Assembly: GCA_006538405.1 (NCBI GenBank)
Contig: BJKQ01000002.1
Coordinates: 930,001 to 994,000 of the forward strand
Length of the DNA stretch: 64,000 nt
Direction of reading: 5' to 3'
From: Hansfordia pulvinata
Taxonomy: Eukaryota > Ascomycota > Sordariomycetes > Xylariales
Shown here in pieces: positions 45,104 to 56,996 of the stretch. How positions within the stretch are numbered: the first letter of the stretch is position 1; each line of letters begins with the position of its first letter. The position numbers and the translations under genes were made by a program. Below the pieces are notes generated by a model. It did not search any database. It was not told where the DNA came from and was given only the letters and a program-made list of their open reading frames with translations.

Positions 45104-48100
45104 CTTCTAATGTCTCGCGGGGCTGAACACATGGCGGCTTCGAATCGAGATGAAGTGGTGAACCCCTCCCGCGGCGCTCTCGCTTTGGCACGAATCCAAT
45201 GCACGAGCGGAGATTCGGGAGTCGGGAGGCGGAGTGGTTTTGTTGGCAGACGGCGGGACGGCATCTCGTGCCTAAGGGGAGGGCCGGTATGGATGTGTCT
45301 ACCTCCTATCCAATATCTATCGTAAACCGGCCCAGGGCAGGGAGACAACCCCACGGTTACGGTACGTAGGTACCTACCACCTGACCACAAGCAGGTGGGT
45401 ACATTGAGAGGTAGGGACGGGAGGTACCTACATAGATCGTCCGTCCTCGGTAACGGATTGCCTCACCTTCACTGCATGTGGTACGGGTACGCGCATACGC
45501 TTGGTGGTCTGCCGTCCGGGCACGGGACTGGTGCCGGCCCAGTGGACACCTCGCCACGCTCGATGCGGTCTGGCCCTCCCTTCCGGACGGTTCCCCATGC
45601 TCCGTTTCTGGGTAGTGGAGGAATAGATGGCCCGCCAGCACCCGGACGGGATTGAGTCGAGTCGATCCAATATGGTTGGACCTTGGACCATCCATCACCG
45701 ACAGCCCGAAAGGCCAGGGGGGACGCCCTGGACAGACGGCACGGGCAAGCATTCACGATGATTACTCCGGTGGTCCAGGGCTGTGACTCGGGTCCAGGTC
45801 CAGGTCTCCAGAAGCGCGGAGGAAGCCGAGAATGCAAGATATCCGTCTCCCGTGGCCGGGGCGTGCGGTGCCTGAAGCAGTGTAGTGTAGCCCGAGCCCA
45901 GCTTCATCGGGTGTAGCCCGGACACGGGTGGCGATGTTCACCGAAGACAGCCCCTAAGCTAACGCCGGCGCGCTGGCCTCTGCCGCAAACCTTCCATCCA
46001 ATGCCGTCAGTGGACGGCTCTGTCGGGCACCTCCCTAACCTCCCACCCAGGTCGGCCTTTCCAATATTAGCCAGAACCGGCCCGATTTCATGGTAGGTAC
46101 AGGTTACATTAGTTGGTAGGTTTGCGTGGTTTGGTAGCCGTAGACTGGCACTGCAAGGTTCAGATCATCTGCATGTGCTGTAGTTAAGGTACCGTACGTG
46201 GCTGCATACCTGTACTTACCAACCTGCTCGAACGAGTACTCGTACTCCCGCATAAGCTGTCCCTGAGCAACCGTGGCAACGTGCGGGATCCAGCCGGCGA
46301 CCTTCACGATCGACGTCGCCGTCACCCGACCTCAGCCATGATTCGACAGCACCGGCCCAAATGCCGCCGCTACGCAGCCTTCTCAGGCGCGCGCCCGCGC
46401 GCACTGACACCCCGCGTTGACATGCTGGCTCAGATCCCGTCTCCCGCGGGCCTGCCTCTCAGCCGGGGGAGGGCCCAGACGCAGGCTGAATCAGCACGGG
46501 TGATCCTGTCGACGTCGACAGACCAGAGCCTCCCTGCGCCAATCAGCAACTCCAGCGAGATGCGGGTGATGGATGATTACATACCTTACCTACTGAGCTC
46601 ACATGACTGTGCGACGAGTCTGCTGCATGGCGTGCGCCCGTTGCAGGCGGCAGGGCGCAGGACTGCGAACGCTCGCCGCATGAACATGTCTGCGTCTGCA
46701 CCAAACACCCAGCGAGGCGGGTCGGCAGCCAGCGAGCATGCATGACTCGCGAATCACATGGCGCTTGAGACAAGCCCACAGAACCTTTGAAGCCATCATC
46801 TTCCCTGCGCCAGCAGCTTGCGTCTACACATCTGAGTACTCGACTGTGGTGAACACAATACGGAGCAGCCATCATGTCAGCCTCAGGAGGAGGAGAAATG
46901 GAAGTATGAGTAGCGTCTGCTTTCGAACTTCGTCTGCCGGTTCTGCCTGCACGCATTCCGTATCGTTTAAAGCGTGGCACAGCATCCACGTGCATCTGAA
47001 CCCCCCCCTCACACACACACACACACACACAAAAAGGAACTTGTCATGGCAGAAGATTGGGGTTGTCAGGCAATCAGAGACACATCACTTTCTTTTTTTT
47101 TCCCCCTTGAACTTCAGCCCATGCCCCGCGACTCGGAGCAGCGAGCTGACCCGGACATCAAGGTTGTCTGCCCTGCGGAGGGAATGGACTCTGAACGTTT
47201 CGAAGTTGCTGCCAGGAGCATTGGCATCACTGATAGTGAGACGGTCCAGGTTTGCCGAAAGGGGCTTAAGCAGGCCATCGGATTACCAGGTAACCAACCA
47301 TCCGGACACCGGCAACAACAACAATCACAGTACCAACCACCAGGATGCAGATTCTCTGACGGAAGACGATCCGTCGCCAAGCCGGCGGGTCGAGGCAAGT
47401 CCAATCGAATGTCACGTCACTCTCGACCCCGTGCAGGAGCCGGGTCTGGAAGCAGCTGGGCTCTGAAGGCGAGAGCGGCAGACGCCGGCGCTACGAAGAG
47501 ACAAGAGCAGTAGTCAGAAAGTTTCCAGCGTTGCGGGCGCTTGATAGCTGTCATCCAATGCTGACATTGAGAATCTCGCCAAACCCCATCCTACCTAGCA
47601 GTCCAGGGTCTGGTGGTACGTGAGTGCCTACGTACATGTATTCTGGAGCGCTTCCGCCGTCGCCCCAGACATCTATCCAAACCTCCCGAAGTAACATACT
47701 TTTCATGATGAGGTTAGGGTACCTATAGGTTAGGTAGGTAGGTAGGTATTCATGGATGTACGGATGATGACAACCAGTCCCTCCATACCTTGCCCCAGTA
47801 CCGCTTGCAGGCATGTGCATCGATGTGGCCTACATGAGAGAGCCATAATCAGACAGGTTAGCGCGAGTACATGCAGGTGCACTCCCTCAGGGTGCTGGAC
47901 GATCCGCTGCGAGCCGAGGCCTGGGGCTCCTGCTTCTGATAAGCAACCCCTCCTACCTCTTTTCCATTAGGGGATCCATGGATGCGTGTGCACGCATCCA
48001 TCTATTGGATGTGCACAAGAAGCTACGCCTTATATGTACGATCGGTGGGAGTAGCTCGTGCCTGGCCGCACCGGGGTCTAGCCCGATGAGGCTGGAGGGC

Positions 48101-50195
48101 CCCGGGGACCCAGGACCCTTGAGAGTGGAAGTACGAGTACGAGGCGAGTACTCGTATAGGCGCTGGGGATGTTGGTATCAGGTCTCAGGTCAGCTACGCG
48201 TAGCCCTGAGCTGTTCTTCCCCCGCCAGCCATCAACCCCACCCGCTGACAGTGAAGGGGGGGAGGGTTCTCTGAGACAGACGACAAAGACACTCGCAGCG
48301 ATTGGAGAGAGGGAAAGAGGATGAAAACCCTGCAAAAAGGCGGCGGGGGGCTCGTCCCTGACTTTCCTTTCTGTCTGTGGCTTGGGTTTGCCTGACACTC
48401 CGCCTGTCGAGGCCAAGCCGCTTGCATAGCAGCTATTACGCGTATGTACCGTAGATGTTGTATTTGCAGGGGCTGCTCTGGGCTGGACTGAACTGTGCTG
48501 CACCCGCATTGGCTGGCATTTGCGGGGGAGGGGAAAGGGGCGTGATCGCGTCGGGTTGCTGTACGCGTACGTTATACACATTACAATGGATATCAGGCGT
48601 AGGTACCTGCTTGAAGGATAGGGGAGGGGTTGGAGGTACGAGTACCTGGAAAGGAGGTAAGCATCCTGTATCCTCGCCTTGGAGCGCCATCCTGTCCTGC
48701 TGCTGGTCCTGTGGGAGAACGGCGGGCAGCCAGCATCACCAATGGGCCCTTTGACGCCTGTGCACTCTTCGAGTTTGCTCATGAGCGTGAGCATCTCGGG
48801 TAGGTCATTATAAAGGTGCATGGAAATGTAGGTATACGAGTGGGATTACCACAGAGAAGCGGCCCGCAACGCACAGTCACCGACCTAGTTACTATCGTGT
48901 CAACGGCCACCACTCTGTATTCTCCTTTTCTTCTTCTTCTTTCTTTCCTTCCTTCCTGTCTGCCGGCGCCAACTCGGCAGATCTGCGCTCTCCGGCTCGT
49001 CCGTTCGTCTGGTCTGATGGCAGAGACGGTGCGCCCGTGCGTTTATTAGTTGCTATGTACGCACGGTACGCTGCCCGCCCGCCGCATCTCGCTCGTATTG
49101 GTGAACCGACCTCAAGTCGACACGTCAAGTTTCCGATGGCTTTTGCTTGCTGGATCCCGAAAACCTCCCGCGGCAGACTTTGGGGGGGGCTTGGCTTCCC
49201 ACTTGATTCTCGCCTGCCCTCCCTCTCACGAGTTCCCGTACTCCTCACCTCGCGTTCCAGTTTGGTGCGAAACGCCGCCACCGGCAGCAGCCACGGCAGC
49301 AGCAGAAGGAGCAGCAGAAGCAGCAGCAAGTAGTGTGGCCGGCCGGGATCAGCTACCGGCCTCCTGGGATCACCATCACGGGGGCCCCAGGGGTACTCAC
49401 CTCCCTACTGTACTTTCATACATGGTATCAGTATATATGATAATCTCGTGCGGGGAGGGAGAGAGAGAGAGAGAGAGGGGGGGGGGGGGGGGAACGGGAT
49501 GCGATCGAGCTCTGGACCGCGTCTCTCTCGTCGCCCCAACCAACCCCGGGCAGTCAGCCGGTGCGCCCGCTCTCGTCTCTCGCCGTGGCCCCAAAGGCGC
49601 GGCAGTTCCCTTTAGGAAATCGAGTCCGGGGCACCCGCAGCAGCGCCCAGCCCGCGGCCATGCAGATCGGCGGAGGGGCCCGAGACACACACACACACAC
49701 CACGACGACACCGGGGCACGCCTCCTCCGCCTGCGCGCAGGTTTACACGAGCTGAGCTACGGCGCCCTATACTACCTTGCCCTGCCTTGTCTGGAATGCC
49801 CGCTCGTGCTTTACTGGGGTTGTTGGCAAGACTTACATACTACCTTACTGACTACCTTACCTACCGGCAAGGTAGCCTGGTAGATGACTTGGTCCTCTCA
49901 CACCCCCTCGCCCATATCATGATCATAATGATTATTATGATTAATAAAGAAACCTAGACACCCTGCCCCTGCCCCCCCTGTACTCGTATACTCGCGTGCC
50001 CCCCCGTCCATCCCGCTTATGAGAGTCGGGTGCTGTATAAGTAATACCTCGTGCGCCGCTCTGCTCCCGTGCAAGCTTTGGGTCAGCCCCCCCTTTATTC
50101 TCGGATCGACCCGACCTGACTCGAACCGCGACGAAGCCAGCCTGCCCAGCCTGCAATCTCCCCACCTCGGCCCCGGCGCAAGTTAGGAGGCCACC
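45104..50195. other. 5.1-kb gene-free region between regulator and permease
   Basis: The longest gene-free stretch in the window. It holds TACCTACC-type inverted repeats (45358-45435, 47725-47750), AACGAGTACTCGTAC near 46231-46245, GTACGAGTAC...GAGTACTCGTA at 48131-48156, (CA)n at 47012-47032, (GA)n running into G16 at 49458-49492, and an AT-rich inverted repeat ATCATAAT / ATTATGAT at 49922-49941. An open frame at 47046-47513 follows the CA repeat but I cannot support it. Confidence 0.55.
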
Positions 50196-51245
50196 ATGGC
50201 GACGGCCGACGAAGACATCAAGCAGGAGGGCTTTGAGCAGATCGAGAGGCGAGACACCCAGCTGTCCCCCAGCCAGTCGCCTCAGCAGCAGCACCACCAC
50301 CAAGATGGCGGCAACGACGACGACGACGGCGGCGGCGGCGGGTACGACGAGCCGAGCCCCGAGGAGCAGAAGCGGATCCTGTGGCGCATCGACCGCCGCC
50401 TGGTGCCGATCGTGGGGCTCATGTACTGCGTGTCGCTGATGGACCGGACGAACCTGTCGGCGGCCGCCATCGCGGGCATGAACGCCGAGCTGGGCCTGGG
50501 CGCCGGCAACCGCTACTCGGTCGTCACGCTCGTCTTCTTCGTCACCTACACCGTCTTCCAGCCGCCCTCGACCGTCATCGTGCGCGCCCTGGGGCCCCGG
50601 GCCCACCTGTCCGCCGTCACCGTGGCCTGGGGCGCCGTCATGGTCGGCATGGGCTTCGCGCGGGACTACGAGTCCCTGCTGGCCCTGCGCCTGGTCCTCG
50701 GCGTCTTCGAGGCCGGCTTCTTCCCCAGCTGCGTCTACCTGCTGTCCACCTGGTACACCCGCTACGAGGTCGGGCGCCGCTACTCCTTCTTCTACATCGT
50801 GGGCTGCGTCGCCTCCGCCTTCTCCGGCATCCTGGCCTTCGGCCTGATGCAGCTGGCCGGGCGCGGGGGGCTGTCCGGCTGGAGGTGGATTTTCATCATC
50901 GAGGGCGTCATCACCTGCGCCCTCGGCGCCGCGGGATACTGGCTCGTCGTCGACTTCCCCGACTCGGCCCGCCGCTCCTGGCGCTTCCTCGGCGCCCGCG
51001 AGCGCGCCTGGGTCGTCCGCCGCGTCGACGCCGACCGCGGCGACGCCCGCCCCGCCAAGTTCGACCTGAGGAAGTTTCTGGGGGCCGGCGCCGACTTGAA
51101 GATTTGGTACGTGTGGTTTCTGACTTCCGGGTTGCCGCCCCTTTTGCTGCCTCCCATAGTTTCCCCTTTTCTCCTCCCCGCCCCTGACTGACCTGCACGA
51201 ATCCCACCATCGTATACACCTACTTATATTTCACTTGGGCTTGAA

Positions 51246-51279
<34 letters not shown>

Positions 51280-52070
51280 ATATATGTATAACTGACTTTG
51301 TCTCTCCTCTTGATTTACAGGGCCTTCGCCCTCATCTTCGGCAGCACGACCGCCATCAGCTACTCGCTGGCGTACTTCCTGCCCATCATCCTCAACCAGC
51401 AGCTGGGCTTCGACGTGGGCACGTCGCAGTGCCTGGTGGCGCCCCCTTACGCCTTCGCGGGCCTCGTCATGTACGCCCTGGGCTGGGCGGGGGATCGGTG
51501 GCGCGTCCGCGGCCCAATCATCGCGGTCAACATGCTGCTGTGCCTGCTGGGCCTGCCGCTGCTGGGGTGGGCGTCGGACCCGCGCGCCCGCTACCTGGGC
51601 GTCTTCTTCGTCACGGCGGGCGCCAACTCCAACGTCCCCGCCGCCATGTCGTACCAGGCCAACAACATCCGGGGCCAGTGGAAGCGCGCCCTGTGCAGCG
51701 CCACCCTGGTCGGCTTCGGCGGCGTCGGCGGCATCGCGGGCAGCCTCGTCTTCCGCGCCCAGGACGCCCCGGGCGGTTACAAGCCGGGCCTGTGGGCATG
51801 CATCGCCTTCGCACTGCTCAACCTCGTCCTCGTCGCCGCCTGCAGCACCTACCTGCACCTGGAGAACCGGAGGGCCGACCGCGACGGCAAGGTGCTCGAG
51901 GCCGGTGAGGTGAGTTCTTCTGAATTACACGCGGGGGCATTTTTTCCCTCTTTGATTTTGTTACTCGATGCAAGGGAGATAAATGAGCAAGTTTACTTCT
52001 AGAACACCAACTAATCAGTTCATGGTCATCACAGGACGGCGGCCTGAGCAATTTCAGATACACCATTTGA
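50196..52070 (+). CDS. MFS anion:cation symporter (allantoate/nicotinate permease-like)
   Basis: Plasma-membrane H+-coupled importer of small organic anions (DAL5/TNA1-like; substrate unknown). Exons 50196-51106, 51321-51909 and 52035-52070; 511 residues. The first intron (214 nt, GTACGT...ACAG) is long because of a (CA)n repeat at 51247-51278. The last exon encodes only DGGLSNFRYTI, matching the short F-R-Y tail usual in this family. The N-terminus is acidic/Gln/His-rich. Core signatures: RIDRRLVPIVGLMYCVSLMD with RTNLSAAAIAGM, LLALRLVLGVFEAGFFPSCV, STWYTRYEVGRRYSFFY, SGWRWIFIIEGVIT and, in the second half, ALIFGSTTAISYSLAYFLPI and VPAAMSYQANNIRGQWKRAL. Twelve hydrophobic segments can be traced. 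No frameshift. Confidence 0.92.
51247..51278. repeat. (CA)n microsatellite in MFS intron 1
   Basis: About 16 CA units on the coding strand of the first intron, some 40 nt before the acceptor. Confidence 0.9.
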
Positions 52071-54262
52071 GCTGCGCGAGTTCGAAGATGGGGTTCCAGC
52101 GCAAGTCGGGGGGGGGGGGGAGTGTGAAAAAAAGAGGGGGCTTCAATGTACGAGTATTCTACTACAGCCTCACAATCGACCCTGTCCACCCGAGGAGAAT
52201 ATAATGCTCTCATACGACATGGCAAAGAAGCCTCGGCGTGAAATCCACATATCTTGCGTACATTCCCTTCTGCATCCCACCAAAAATCACGTGCAGGGCA
52301 TACGCGAAGCCCTCCGGGTGGCACGCACAAGAGGGCCAAGCGAACAGCCCACCACCGGACCCCTCCGTCGACTCGATCGTGGAAAAGCGTGGGAGAAGTG
52401 GAGGGGGGCCAACATTTGCACACCGTTCCCCCGCCCTTCACACGGCCACGTGAAAGTAATAAGCAGCGCCACGCGAGACAGAAACCCAGGCCCCCTCAAA
52501 CCCCCCCGGCCGGAGGGATGGGCAAGACGGGCCGAACAGGGGGTGGGAGGGGTCTCCGCATTCCCCCCCCCCCCCCCCCCGCGATCCCCAGATGGTTCGT
52601 CCCCGCGCCCCGGATGACAGGCCTGCCGTGTTGAGTACCAGGCGCGGCTGATGAAGGAGGCAGACAAGCGGAGAGGGGGAAGGCATGGAAGTCCTGACGT
52701 GACTCTCGAGCTCGTGGCACAGGGCCAAGACAGCAAAATAGCGCCGTGAAGGACTTGGTCTCGTTTGGAACAAAGTCGTCGTACGGGCCCGCTTCGAGAG
52801 TGGCACAGGAAAAGACACCGCCAGGAAGCCCGAGCAAAGAAAACCGGAGAGAAAAGACAGTATCCCAGACTCTCCCCAGAACTCTATGGGGTGCCCTGGG
52901 CACCGTTCTGCCCGCCGCCCGCCCCCAGCTGATGAGCCGAGCCCCTCCCCATATCCTCGTGGTCTAGAAGCGAGGCCACCAGCCTCCACGTCTCGGGGCT
53001 TTACCCCAGATCTGACGCCCGCCGTTCGTCCGGAAGTCGAGACATGCATGGGCTTTGGAGGCTTGCCCCATCGCCCCCCCCCCCTTCTCCGATCCACAAC
53101 CCCGGACGGCCCGAGATGCACCCCGCACACGGCCAAGAAGTGGCGTCCCCAGGGCGGCCGCCCCTCCTGACGACCGTCTCCAACCGCTCGCTGACCACAA
53201 GCATCACAGTGGGTGTTCCTGATCACCAATAACTACCTACCTTATTGATGAGTTATGACGGTATATATCGGTAGGTAGGCAGCGTCGTAGCTGTCTGTGG
53301 AGGTCTCTTGGACTCCTGGCGTCTCTTTGCTCCGTCCCCGAGTCCGCCGAGTGCCCGGACCATGACTACCTATTTAATGTTGAGAGCCCAATTCAAAGCA
53401 GACACCTCCCGGCGCTGGTGCCGGTCAACACAGGAACCAGCTACCCCGGCATCGTAGTGCCTCCTCGGACCTTCACAATGTATTGCCATCCAGCACTCGC
53501 GTCATGAGTGGTCGGTTCGGTCCCTGGTCTACCAAACAACAAACCCACCTGATACCACGTGCTTGAGCCCGCGCCTCACCCCGAGACCTCGGTCGGCGGG
53601 GCATCCACGACGTCGAGGCAGGCTACGGCCCCCTTCGGATGCTTACATAAGTATGCACGTAATTTGGCAAGCCCTCATATAACACAACCAGTGTGTAGAG
53701 CACAACCGTTGTCTGCTCTGTCTGATGTACGCATGTCAATACAAATTCGGGAAAACCCAAGGCCGATATGCTCGGTGTATTCGGGCATCACCCGTCTCTG
53801 CCATGCACTCCGCGAAGATGGAACATCGATCATCCGAGAAAGCGTCGAGTTGCTGCCTCAGGCCCCCAACGCGTGATACAACCGCATGCCAGCTCCGAAG
53901 ACCGCCCTCTTTTCCAGTCCAGGCCAGCAATTCGCGAGGCCCCGCCCTCTCCGTACTGCATCCGCCTGGTCGTGCGATTTGATTATGACTCGGGACTGGG
54001 TCACCTGCAGGGCGGGGAAAAGATACGCAAACCAAGAGCGCCTCCAGTAAGTAGTCATTCTGGGCAGTGGAGGATCTCTATTGAACGTGAAAGGTGTCGG
54101 CCCCTGGTTGACAAACGCCGCTTACATAAACAACGTGGAGAACGCCAGGGCCTGCAAAGACGGAACGCTAATAATGCCAATCGTATGTACATGAATCAAC
54201 CAAGGGAAGGCATCATCGCACAGCGCGGTTTCCCCCCACTTCTCCTCTGTTCTCGACATCGT
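52071..54262. other. Convergent intergenic space
   Basis: 2.2 kb between the MFS stop and the stop of the unknown minus-strand gene. G13 at 52108-52120 and C18 at 52563-52580. A 263-codon minus-strand open frame over 52438-53229 looks like GC-rich chance, because it has no recognisable domain and spans the C18 run. Confidence 0.5.
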
Positions 54263-55347
54263 CTACTCGCGCGAGGAAACAACAAACCACATCGTGCCGG
54301 ACCACAACTCGAGGGTGGCGTGTTTCTCAAGGACGTCGACGGAACTGATGTGGTTGGAAAGGGCATTGATCTGGGCGGTGGCGCCGCCGTCCCGGAACTG
54401 ATGAACGGCGGCCAGCACGTCGGCGACGCGGGCGCCCACCATTCGGCAGAAGGCGGTGCTGTCAAGAACCTGGGCATGCAGGCCGCGGGGGTGGAACATG
54501 TCCTTGTTCGCCGTGGCGACGTAGACCTCGGCGCGCTCGCGCGGGGTCTGGGGCGGGCGCATCAGGGCTTGTGCGCCGACGACAGGCGCTGCTAGAGTGG
54601 CGCCCGTGAACCGCAAGGCACCCGAAATGGGGAGGGTGACAATGCCGGCCAGACTCTTGGCAAAGGCGCCGACGTAGTCGCCCTTCTTGCCCGAGTCGCG
54701 GATTCCCGCGCCCGTGTCCTTCCATTGCGACACCATCTGCTTGCCAAAGTCCTTGTGGACGTTGCCCATTTTCTTGCCGGCGTCGGCGGCGTGGTTGATG
54801 GCCTGCGCGCCGACAGTGGCGGCGGCGAAGCCCGAGAGGGTGTTGAGGAAGCCCAGCCAGGTGTCGAGGGGGATGCCGTACCCAAGCAGGATGGAGTTGT
54901 AGGCTTCGAGGAACGGCGAAGTGTTGACGGTGGAGATTTGGGGGACGGCGATGGGTTTGAAAGCTGGCGTCGGCTCCGCGTAGGGGGGCTCTCCTCGTAC
55001 GATGGGAAGTTGAAAGGGTTGCTCGGCGTTGGCTTTTCATGCTGCTCATCGGCACCAGGGGCGGACCCTGAGCCCGAGGCGGATGGGCCTGGATAGCTCG
55101 GGGCAGCCTCTCCGGCACCTGGCGGCGGAGGAAGAGGGCCTTTGCCCGAGGCCCGTGAAGAGGATTGGGCTCGAGATGACGACTTGTCGCGCGCCGGCGA
55201 GGGTGCGTTGCGTGGCGGGGACTGGCGAGAAGAGGTAGCTTGGGGCAGGGTGTCGGACAGTTCGGCGTAGGCGGGAGCGGGTTCGTCGTCTTGAGGTTGA
55301 GCCTGCTGGCGTCTGCGCTCCTCCTCGGCTTCTTGAGCAGAGCCCAT
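54263..55347 (-). CDS. Conserved unknown protein with amphipathic/Gly-Ala membrane-like segment; frame broken by 1 base
   Basis: ATG 55347 (MGSAQEAEEERRRQQAQPQ). The first ~120 residues are Ser/Pro/Gln-rich and end in NPFNFPSYEES. There the G6 run 54983-54988 breaks the frame. One extra base continues it as PYAEPTPAFKPIAVPQISTV and then a structured domain: EAYNSILLGYGIPLDTWLGF, NTLSGFAAATVGAQAINHAA, HKDFGKQMVSQWKDTGAGIR, SLAGIVTLPISGALRFTGAT, PPQTPRERAEVYVATANKDM, FHPRGLHAQVLDSTAF, and the end ATLELWSGTMWFVVSSRE. Length is 361 residues with the base restored. I recall similar fungal proteins with no assigned function. The Gly/Ala-rich stretch (residues ~235-270) could associate with a membrane. 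Divergent from PUS1, convergent with the MFS gene. Confidence 0.72.
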
Positions 55348-56996
55348 GGTGATTGTCAATCGGGTGGGCAGGCAGGCGAGTCGGTGGATGGAAGCGGCGG
55401 TTCGCGGTTGATGAGCGGGTGCGGCGCGGGTAGCAGGTGGCGAAAAGTGAGGATTGAATAGGCGAGGAGGGGGGAAGAGGTGGTTCTTGACTCGTATTGC
55501 CTGGTCGACAAGCAAGCAAAGAACGAATATCACAGTTGCAGTGATACTCGTAAGCTCTGGGCTTGGCAAAGAGATTAGCGAGAGCTTCGAATTCGCCCCC
55601 AGAGTGCGGCGGGAGACGGGTAGATGTAAGACTCGGAAGTGCTGGGATGGAGAGCGAAACGGCAGAAAATCGGGCGACACAGCCGGTTGGTCAGGGGGCT
55701 TGACGTTAAATGGGATGTGCCGTGTGGCCGGCGAGGTTGGGCGGCCGGGACAGGAGGGATGTGCAATGGGATTCGCCCAGGATGCGCCACGGTCGAACAC
55801 GTCTCACCTGGCTCTGTGCCGGTGCCTGTGTCTGTGTGCGCCTGCGTCAGTCCCTCCAAGCCGGTTTTCGCCCAAGGGTCAGGCCACTCCGCCCGAGCTG
55901 AGTCGGAGGGGCTGCGCCTGGGCGGTGCGGCGCAGCGCGGCGCGGCGCGGCGCGGCGCGGCGGGGTGACTGTAGTCCATTCCACGACGGGATGTGCCTGG
56001 GTGTGGAGGCCCGGGAGCTGCAAGTGGAGGATCCGATGTGGTCGAGTTGGCCCACCACCCACCGCCGCGGACAACCTGAGGCGCCCAAGTGAGTGGGTAG
56101 ACACTGTCGCTGGCTGGCTAGGTAGGTAAGTAAGGTATGTATGTACCTACCTATTCTTAGAACAGCCCTACATGAAGCACGCGGCCACTCATAGTCAGGT
56201 CACCGGCTCCATGGGCGAACTATGGACGTGTGAAGGAGGGTGGCAGACACGACCGGTTCCATTGAGCGTGCGAAGGGGGGGCAGGGGAGGGTTCGAAGAG
56301 GGAGAATGAGCCAGTCGCTTGTCGTGAGTGTTGCCGGAATCACTTACTTCAGATATTGGACAGGCGCACCTTCCCACCCATCAGGCCGGCATCCGTTTCT
56401 AAACTTGCCCCTACCTAATAACCCCACCCGTGGACGAGTCAATCGACGTCTGAGGTCCATCGTAGGTTACTAATGTACCTGGAGCCAGATGTGTACATGC
56501 CCGGTCCTGCTATTTATCACAGGTGAGCGTGTGCATACAGATTCTGTTGCCGCCGCTCGAACATCAGCATGCCTTCAGGGGTACACTCAGAATCCTCTGG
56601 TAGGTAGGTAGTTTCATGCCTTTACTAATAGCTTGTTCCACTCGCAATAGATATCTATAAGCCTCGCCTACATTTGTGATGTGGCTGATCGACGTTTATT
56701 ACTGAGCCAGTTCGCAATCCATGTACTCGTACGAGCACTGCTGAGGCACGCCCGCGTTTACGAGCAAGGAATACACGTCCTCGTAATTGCTCCATATATC
56801 GTAGCAGAGTACGAAGCGAGGCAGAAGAAGTCTCTAAGGGAAAAAAAAAAAAAGATCGCCTCAGGCGCGCGAGTGCCCCCCTCAGTCAAACCGCGATCCT
56901 GACCCATTGCAGCCAACAGTCCCTTCCAACCCACTCACCCCCCCTCCATCCTCCTGGCCCCCAGGAGACGATGAGAATTTGGCCCCATTTTGCAAG
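55348..56996. other. Intergenic between divergent genes
   Basis: 1.65 kb upstream of both the unknown gene and PUS1. It carries a GCGGC pentanucleotide repeat at about 55932-55962, TACCTACC runs near 56120-56155, TACTCGTACGAG at 56724-56735 and an A13 run near 56841. No gene supported. Confidence 0.5.

Noticed and set aside
47046..47513. 156-codon plus-strand open frame after a CA repeat
   Set aside because: No domain, signal peptide or clear splice sites; Gln/Ser/Arg bias and competing frames on both strands.
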